Under the pieces are notes generated by a model. That model made no database searches. It saw nothing but the letters and a program-made list of their open reading frames with translations, and was not told where the DNA came from. A program made the translations under genes and the position numbers. This document shows positions 15,330 through 18,622 of a DNA stretch of 18,622 nucleotides, in pieces (the first letter of the stretch is position 1; every line of letters begins with the position of its first letter). Source of the DNA: DUZB01 sp964407525 (GTDB taxonomy: Bacteria; Desulfobacterota; DSM-4660; Desulfatiglandales; Desulfatiglandaceae); assembly GCA_964407525.1 (NCBI GenBank), contig CAYOWC010000073.1:1-18622 (forward strand), given 5' to 3'.

Positions 15330-16607
15330 TTAAATTTCCAACCCGTTCAAAAACCCTTCAATACATTCGCATCCCTGTTCAATCTTCGGCAAAAACTCAT
15401 GTAAATATTCATCGGTCACATGATCGGAACCCGGCCAGCTTTCCAATACCCGGGCGCCGTCAAAATCAACCCCCGCCACCCGCACGCCCAGGTTCGTCGC
15501 CGGCATATAGAAATCCGACCCCGGCAGTACGGCAATGCCGTTCTCCTTAAGAAGGGCATCGGCCATTGTGCCGGAGGTGATAATCCCTCGCGCACGAAGT
15601 GGTTCTTTAAAATTTTCAAAATCAGGAAACAGATAAAAGGACCCTGCAGGTTTCGGACAATTCAATCCCATTTCAACAAACTGTTTGTGCAGATAGTTCA
15701 TGACATAGCCATAAATATCGGTTGTTTTTTCCACAAATGGCCGGATTTTCTCAAAGTCGCCATAGGCTTTTAGAGCAGCATATTGGATGGGGGCGCTGAC
15801 CGCGCTGAATGTCTCGCTGACCACCGATTTTAATGCGGACATCATCAGTTCCAGGGAATCCGGTATCAGCACGACCCCGAGACGATAACCGCCTGCAGCA
15901 AATGATTTTGAAAGCCCGCCCGAAATAATGGTTCCCTCCGGGTAAAATTTCGCCAGGCTGCTCATGGACCATTCATCAAATTCTATCATGGCATATATTT
16001 CGTCGGAAATCACAATCACCTGGTATGCCCGGCAGATTTCAGCAAGTTCTTTGATTTCAGTTTCGTGGTAAAGTGCGCCGGTGGGATTGTTCGGGTTGTT
16101 GAATATGAGAAGTTTCTGGGATTGACCGGCACTGTAACAGGCACGGTCAAGCAGTTCAGGCGTCACCCTGTAATTGTTTTCCCGGGATGTGGGTATGGGA
16201 ATAATCTCTTTTCCCCTGAGAGCGGCCTGCGGACCGTAGCTGACCCAGCTCGGCACCGGCACCAGGAGAGGACCTTCCATCAGGTAAATAATCTGAAAGA
16301 TAAGCTCTTTGCTTCCGGGACCGACGCACACGTCCGACGGCTTGAAATGATACCCGAATTCATCTCCATAAAATTTGGAGACTGCCTCGCACAATTCCGG
16401 GAGTCCCTGCGTGGGAAGGTAATCTTTTTTGTCTACATTGTCCCGAAGCGCTGCCTGGATTATTTCGGGCACAGGAAAGGGCGATTGGCCAAACCCGAAG
16501 TGTACAATATCCTTCCCCTGCCGTCGAAGCTCAAGGGCCTTCAAATTGATTGCCAGGGTTGCGGACTCTTTCAGGCTTAACACCAACGGGTTTAATGCGG
16601 GTCTCAT
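15330..16607 (-). CDS. PLP-dependent class I/II aminotransferase
   Basis: 425-aa fold-type I PLP enzyme transferring an amino group between an amino acid and a 2-oxo acid in the cytoplasm. Seen: YLPTQGLPEL (63-72), NPNNPTG (171-177), SDEIY with PLP ligands D202 and Y205, Schiff-base lysine K234 in GLSKSFAAGGYRLG, and substrate-carboxylate R376 in NLGVRVAG. Length is typical of aspartate/tyrosine aminotransferase-like enzymes; the exact substrate cannot be read. The open frame extends to 16784, but ATG 16607 has GGAG at 8-nt spacing; ATG 16613, two codons upstream, is too close to that site. It lies 35 nt downstream of the YkgJ-like gene, likely one transcript. Confidence 0.92.
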   Translation of the reverse strand: MRPALNPLVLSLKESATLAINLKALELRRQGKDIVHFGFGQSPFPVPEIIQAALRDNVDKKDYLPTQGLPELCEAVSKFYGDEFGYHFKPSDVCVGPGSKELIFQIIYLMEGPLLVPVPSWVSYGPQAALRGKEIIPIPTSRENNYRVTPELLDRACYSAGQSQKLLIFNNPNNPTGALYHETEIKELAEICRAYQVIVISDEIYAMIEFDEWSMSSLAKFYPEGTIISGGLSKSFAAGGYRLGVVLIPDSLELMMSALKSVVSETFSAVSAPIQYAALKAYGDFEKIRPFVEKTTDIYGYVMNYLHKQFVEMGLNCPKPAGSFYLFPDFENFKEPLRARGIITSGTMADALLKENGIAVLPGSDFYMPATNLGVRVAGVDFDGARVLESWPGSDHVTDEYLHEFLPKIEQGCECIEGFLNGLEI

Positions 16608-16642
16608 AGTCATCTCTCCATTTATTAGATGAATAATGTCAC

Positions 16643-16945
16643 TTATTTGATCTGCAAGCTCGGAAGACCGAACTTTATCCGAAGTTCGTTGCATGCCAAA
16701 CACCCCGGCTCGAACCACCGGCAAAGGACTGGTCGTGCTTGGTGGTGCTTGCACTTGCCGGAATCGAGATCCAACCATAGGCACGGATTCGATTTCCGAT
16801 AACGAACACTGCGAGCATAGGCATCAACTTGTTCAAGGAGTAGATCTGACGCCTTTACCAACTCGTTGGCATCGAAGGGAGGAAGTGCAAAAGCTAAACA
16901 ACAGATTCCACAGTTGTCGCATGGATTATTTAAAGATGTGTTCAT
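16643..16945 (-). CDS. YkgJ-like cysteine-cluster protein
   Basis: 100-aa protein with nine cysteines: CDNCGICC (C9, C12, C15, C16), then C55, C65, C75 (VLCRWFEPGC), C82 and C85. This is the pattern of the YkgJ/Fe-S-or-Zn-binding CxxCxxCC family. The family is annotated as a putative iron-sulfur or zinc-cluster protein without a settled function. ATG 16945 is chosen over TTG 16960; AGGTGG lies just upstream. It is first in a minus-strand unit with the aminotransferase and divergent from the radical SAM gene. A metal-transfer or redox role alongside these enzymes is speculation. Confidence 0.85.
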   Translation of the reverse strand: MNTSLNNPCDNCGICCLAFALPPFDANELVKASDLLLEQVDAYARSVRYRKSNPCLWLDLDSGKCKHHQARPVLCRWFEPGCLACNELRIKFGLPSLQIK

Positions 16946-16991
16946 ATGCCACCTGAACAAAAGCTATGCTATGAAAGATTCTTTCCCGGGC

Positions 16992-17020
16992 TTTACAACT
17001 TCGTGAGCTGGCATTACATT
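16992..17020 (+). promoter_or_regulatory. Candidate sigma-70 promoter for the radical SAM gene
   Basis: TTTACA (16992-16997, 5 of 6) and TACATT (17015-17020, 4 of 6) are separated by 17 bp in the divergent intergenic region, giving a short leader of about 35 nt. CATTAC (17012-17017) is inverted as GTAATG at 17035-17040 across the start region, a possible operator. Confidence 0.42.
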
Positions 17021-17062
17021 AACCCGTCTGTTTTGTAATGAATAGCAAAAAAAGGAGCCCTG

Positions 17063-18085
17063 ATGAATTATGTTCCCTTTGAACAAGGCCCCATAAGGCC
17101 GGTTGATGAAGCGGACAGCCTTTTGGTCCGCACTACAAGAGGATGCCCGTGGAATAGATGCACCTTTTGTTCCATTTACGAGGGGATGAAGTTTTCTCTC
17201 AGACCTGTGCCTGAAATTAAAAAAGACATCCTCGCTGCAAAAGAATATTTCAACGGTCACCCTTTTGAGACCTGTTTCCTCCAGGATGGGGACAGTTTTG
17301 TCATGCAGACAAAAGATTTGATAGATGTCTTACAAACACTTAGAACCGCATTTCCATCTCTAAAACAGATCAGTTCCTATGGCAGGGCCCAGACCATGGT
17401 GAAAAAATCTTCATCTGCCATGAAAGAGATCTGTGATGCCGGTTTGAACAAGCTTTACTGTGGCATGGAATCAGGTTCTCTTCAGGTGCTTGAAAAGGTC
17501 AAAAAAGGAATTACACCGACATCGATTATCAAGTCGGCCGATATGGCAAGGCAAGCCGGCATGAACACCACCCAGTTCATCATATTGGGGCTCGGGGGCA
17601 CAGAGCTGTCAACAAACCATGCAACTGAAACAGCTAAGGTTCTTAATGCTATCAACCCGAACTATATTCGTGTCCTGACCATTGGTGTCAAACCCGGTTC
17701 TGGCCTCGACCTTCAAATGGCAAACAAAGAATTCACATTGCCGTCGGAAACCCATATGATTTCAGAACAACGGCTACTCCTTGAACATCTTGACGGCATC
17801 AACAGTCATTATGCCAATCACCACAGCGTAGACTTGCTTCTGGAAATCAGGGGCCAATTGCCTGATGACAAAGATCGTCTCCTAAGCATCATGGATCGGT
17901 TTTTATCTTTGAAAGAGGCTGATCAGATTAATTTTATCTTGGGAAGACGCCTGGGATATTACCGTCGGTTATCAGATCAGGAGAATGACCTTCAGTATCA
18001 GTTGGTTGAAAAACAGATCAAAAAAATAAAGCAACCTGATTCTATGGAAGAGATTTTCCACACCCTTCGCATACAGGTAATCTAA
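17063..18085 (+). CDS. Radical SAM family protein with CX4CX2C cluster motif
   Basis: 340-aa protein. The cluster motif is GCPWNRCTFC (C28, C33, C36), i.e. CX4CX2C rather than the usual CX3CX2C, confirmed codon by codon (TGC CCG TGG AAT AGA TGC ACC TTT TGT). Further radical SAM core features are a strand near LQDGDSF, YCGMESGS (substrate/SAM-binding region), and a glycine-rich FIILGLGG segment. It would cleave S-adenosylmethionine to start radical chemistry; substrate unknown. There is no B12-binding domain. AAAGGAG lies 5 nt before the ATG. Divergent from the YkgJ/aminotransferase unit. Confidence 0.88.
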   Translation: MNYVPFEQGPIRPVDEADSLLVRTTRGCPWNRCTFCSIYEGMKFSLRPVPEIKKDILAAKEYFNGHPFETCFLQDGDSFVMQTKDLIDVLQTLRTAFPSLKQISSYGRAQTMVKKSSSAMKEICDAGLNKLYCGMESGSLQVLEKVKKGITPTSIIKSADMARQAGMNTTQFIILGLGGTELSTNHATETAKVLNAINPNYIRVLTIGVKPGSGLDLQMANKEFTLPSETHMISEQRLLLEHLDGINSHYANHHSVDLLLEIRGQLPDDKDRLLSIMDRFLSLKEADQINFILGRRLGYYRRLSDQENDLQYQLVEKQIKKIKQPDSMEEIFHTLRIQVI

Positions 18086-18163
18086 ATCGTTACCAATCCA
18101 CCGGTTGGCGGCGAGAAATGAAAAGGCTTTGCCGTTTCAAACGACAATACAGACGGCGTGTTC

Positions 18164-18360
18164 GACAGGATTTGCAGGATTTTTTTGTTTTCATTTTCAA
18201 TTTCCAGAAGAAATTGAAAATACTTACTTCGCTTTGGGAAGGTCGGGTTATGGCAACAAAATCAAACAGTCTTCGTATTTATAACTCTTGGTCCGGGCAC
18301 TACTTGCTTTGTACTTGTTTCCTGAAATAAAGAATCCCGTAAATCTTGTTGATCCTGTCT
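18164..18360. repeat. Inverted pair of GACAGGAT-type repeats
   Basis: GACAGGATTTGCAGGATTTT (from 18164) is mirrored by the complement of 18332-18359, which reads GACAGGATCAACAAGATTTA then CGGGATT. The shared core is GACAGGAT at both outer ends; the two copies are about 150 bp apart. Similar CAGGATT-rich short-period repeats recur in deltaproteobacterial genomes (recollection). Open frames through it (e.g. RQDQQDLRDS) are repeat translations. Confidence 0.55.
18193..18221. repeat. Perfect 12-bp AT-rich hairpin
   Basis: ATTTTCAATTTC (18193-18204), loop CAGAA, GAAATTGAAAAT (18210-18221). It lies 108 nt after the radical SAM stop and between the inverted GACAGGAT repeats. No T-tract follows on the plus strand; preceding T-rich sequence (18180-18190) would read as A-rich on the minus strand, so it is not a canonical terminator in either direction. 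Confidence 0.5.
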
Positions 18361-18447
18361 AAAAACAGTATCACGGTCCAGTCGCATAGTTACTGGTTGT
18401 TTCAAGTATTTCACATAAGGGTTTTGGCTGAGAACTAAAGAGGTCAC
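18262..18447 (-). pseudogene. Truncated CopG/BrnA-like antitoxin remnant
   Basis: Opening with GTG 18447, the frame reads VTSLVLSQNPYVKYLKQPVT then MRLDRDTVF. This matches the N-terminus of small ribbon-helix-helix antitoxins of the pattern NPYxKxLKKQVTIRLDEDTVxYF. The match ends at plus 18361; from 18360 onward the frame runs into the GACAGGAT repeat (RQDQQDLRDS..) and stops at 18262. The helices that should follow (typically ..YQTLINLYLRDC) are missing. GTG overlaps the TGA of the SEC-C gene by 4 nt (GTGA), as in toxin-antitoxin or small operons. Family assignment is from recognised motif only. Confidence 0.5.
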
Positions 18448-18622
18448 CTCGATTTTTTTGTTAAACAACACTTTTTGTACTTCTTGCCTGACCCGCATGG
18501 GCATGGCATATTACGACCAATTTTTTGAGGAAAAGGCAGAACGTTACTCTTTCCACCATTTTCATTTTTTCGCATATTTTTCCGAATATTCGCTCTAAAC
18601 ATTGCATAGTGTCTTTTTAGCC
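18444..18622 (-). CDS. SEC-C motif protein, C-terminal part (runs off window)
   Basis: Open reading frame without a stop to the window edge (first complete codon 18620-18618, stop TGA 18446-18444). It ends GRNMPCPCGSGKKYKKCC followed by LTKKSR, an almost perfect SEC-C zinc-binding motif (CPCGSGKKYKKCC), as in the tails of SecA and in small SEC-C proteins of unknown role. At least 58 residues are encoded here. An internal ATG at 18602 would give 52 aa, but it has no ribosome binding site, so the gene probably begins outside. The upstream part is basic (RANIRKNMRKNENGGKSN) and not recognised. Confidence 0.72.
   Translation of the reverse strand, partial: LKRHYAMFRANIRKNMRKNENGGKSNVLPFPQKIGRNMPCPCGSGKKYKKCCLTKKSR

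Noticed and set aside
18095..18112. Hairpin just after the radical SAM stop as its terminator
   Set aside because: The ~6-bp stem (CCAATC/GGTTGG with a G-U) lacks a following T-tract.
18118..18330. 70-codon plus-strand open frame after the radical SAM gene
   Set aside because: Passes through the GACAGGAT repeat and the AT-rich hairpin, has no ribosome binding site and shows no recognisable domain.

Overview
The window reads as ordinary chromosomal DNA of an anaerobic deltaproteobacterium (Desulfobacterota, Desulfobacteraceae-like). This is inferred from gene content: a complete branched-chain-type ABC transporter next to acid- and ester-processing enzymes, a cysteine-bearing DUF89 protein, a bacterial XPB helicase pair, a YkgJ-like Cys-cluster protein and a radical SAM protein. 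It also rests on short-period dispersed repeats of a kind I associate with that group. No rRNA, tRNA, CRISPR array or intact transposase was found.

Layout. (1) 98-2446: a short-chain dehydrogenase (+) faces a VOC/glyoxalase-fold protein (-), followed by a DUF89 metal-dependent phosphatase-like protein (+). (2) 2447-2883: a gene-free stretch with a roughly 300-bp imperfect inverted repeat carrying CTGACAC heptads, then a structured leader ending in a terminator-like hairpin. (3) 2890-10931 (+): a D-2-hydroxyacid dehydrogenase and an alpha/beta hydrolase, tightly coupled; then livK-H-M-G-F (binding protein, two permeases, two ATPases); then an M24 (Xaa-Pro peptidase/creatinase-like) hydrolase. 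Together these look like an import-and-degrade unit for a small amide, ester or hydroxyacid compound; the substrate cannot be read from sequence. A strong hairpin between livK and livH probably sets the excess of binding protein over permease.

(4) 10932-11085: a palindromic REP/MITE-like element and a terminator serving the minus strand. (5) 11086-15212 (-): a DUF1269 membrane protein with its own good sigma-70 promoter, and upstream of it an XPB/Ssl2-type DNA helicase whose start overlaps by 4 nt the stop of a helicase-associated partner protein. Both helicase-operon proteins carry a similar 'Helicase_C_3-like' module. (6) 15330-16945 (-): a PLP aminotransferase preceded by a YkgJ-like metal-cluster protein. 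These are divergent from a radical SAM protein (17063-18085, +) whose cysteine motif has the unusual spacing CX4CX2C.

(7) 18086-18622: a decayed end region. On the minus strand there is the C-terminus of a small SEC-C zinc-binding protein that runs off the window. Its stop overlaps the start of a ribbon-helix-helix (CopG/BrnA-like) antitoxin remnant, which is cut off exactly where a GACAGGAT-type repeat begins. A mirrored copy of that repeat and a perfect 12-bp hairpin lie nearby.

The observations most worth following are the CX4CX2C radical SAM protein, the XPB-partner operon with paired modules, the terminator-like leader before the hydroxyacid dehydrogenase (whose catalytic Glu position is Tyr), and the repeat-truncated antitoxin next to the SEC-C gene.
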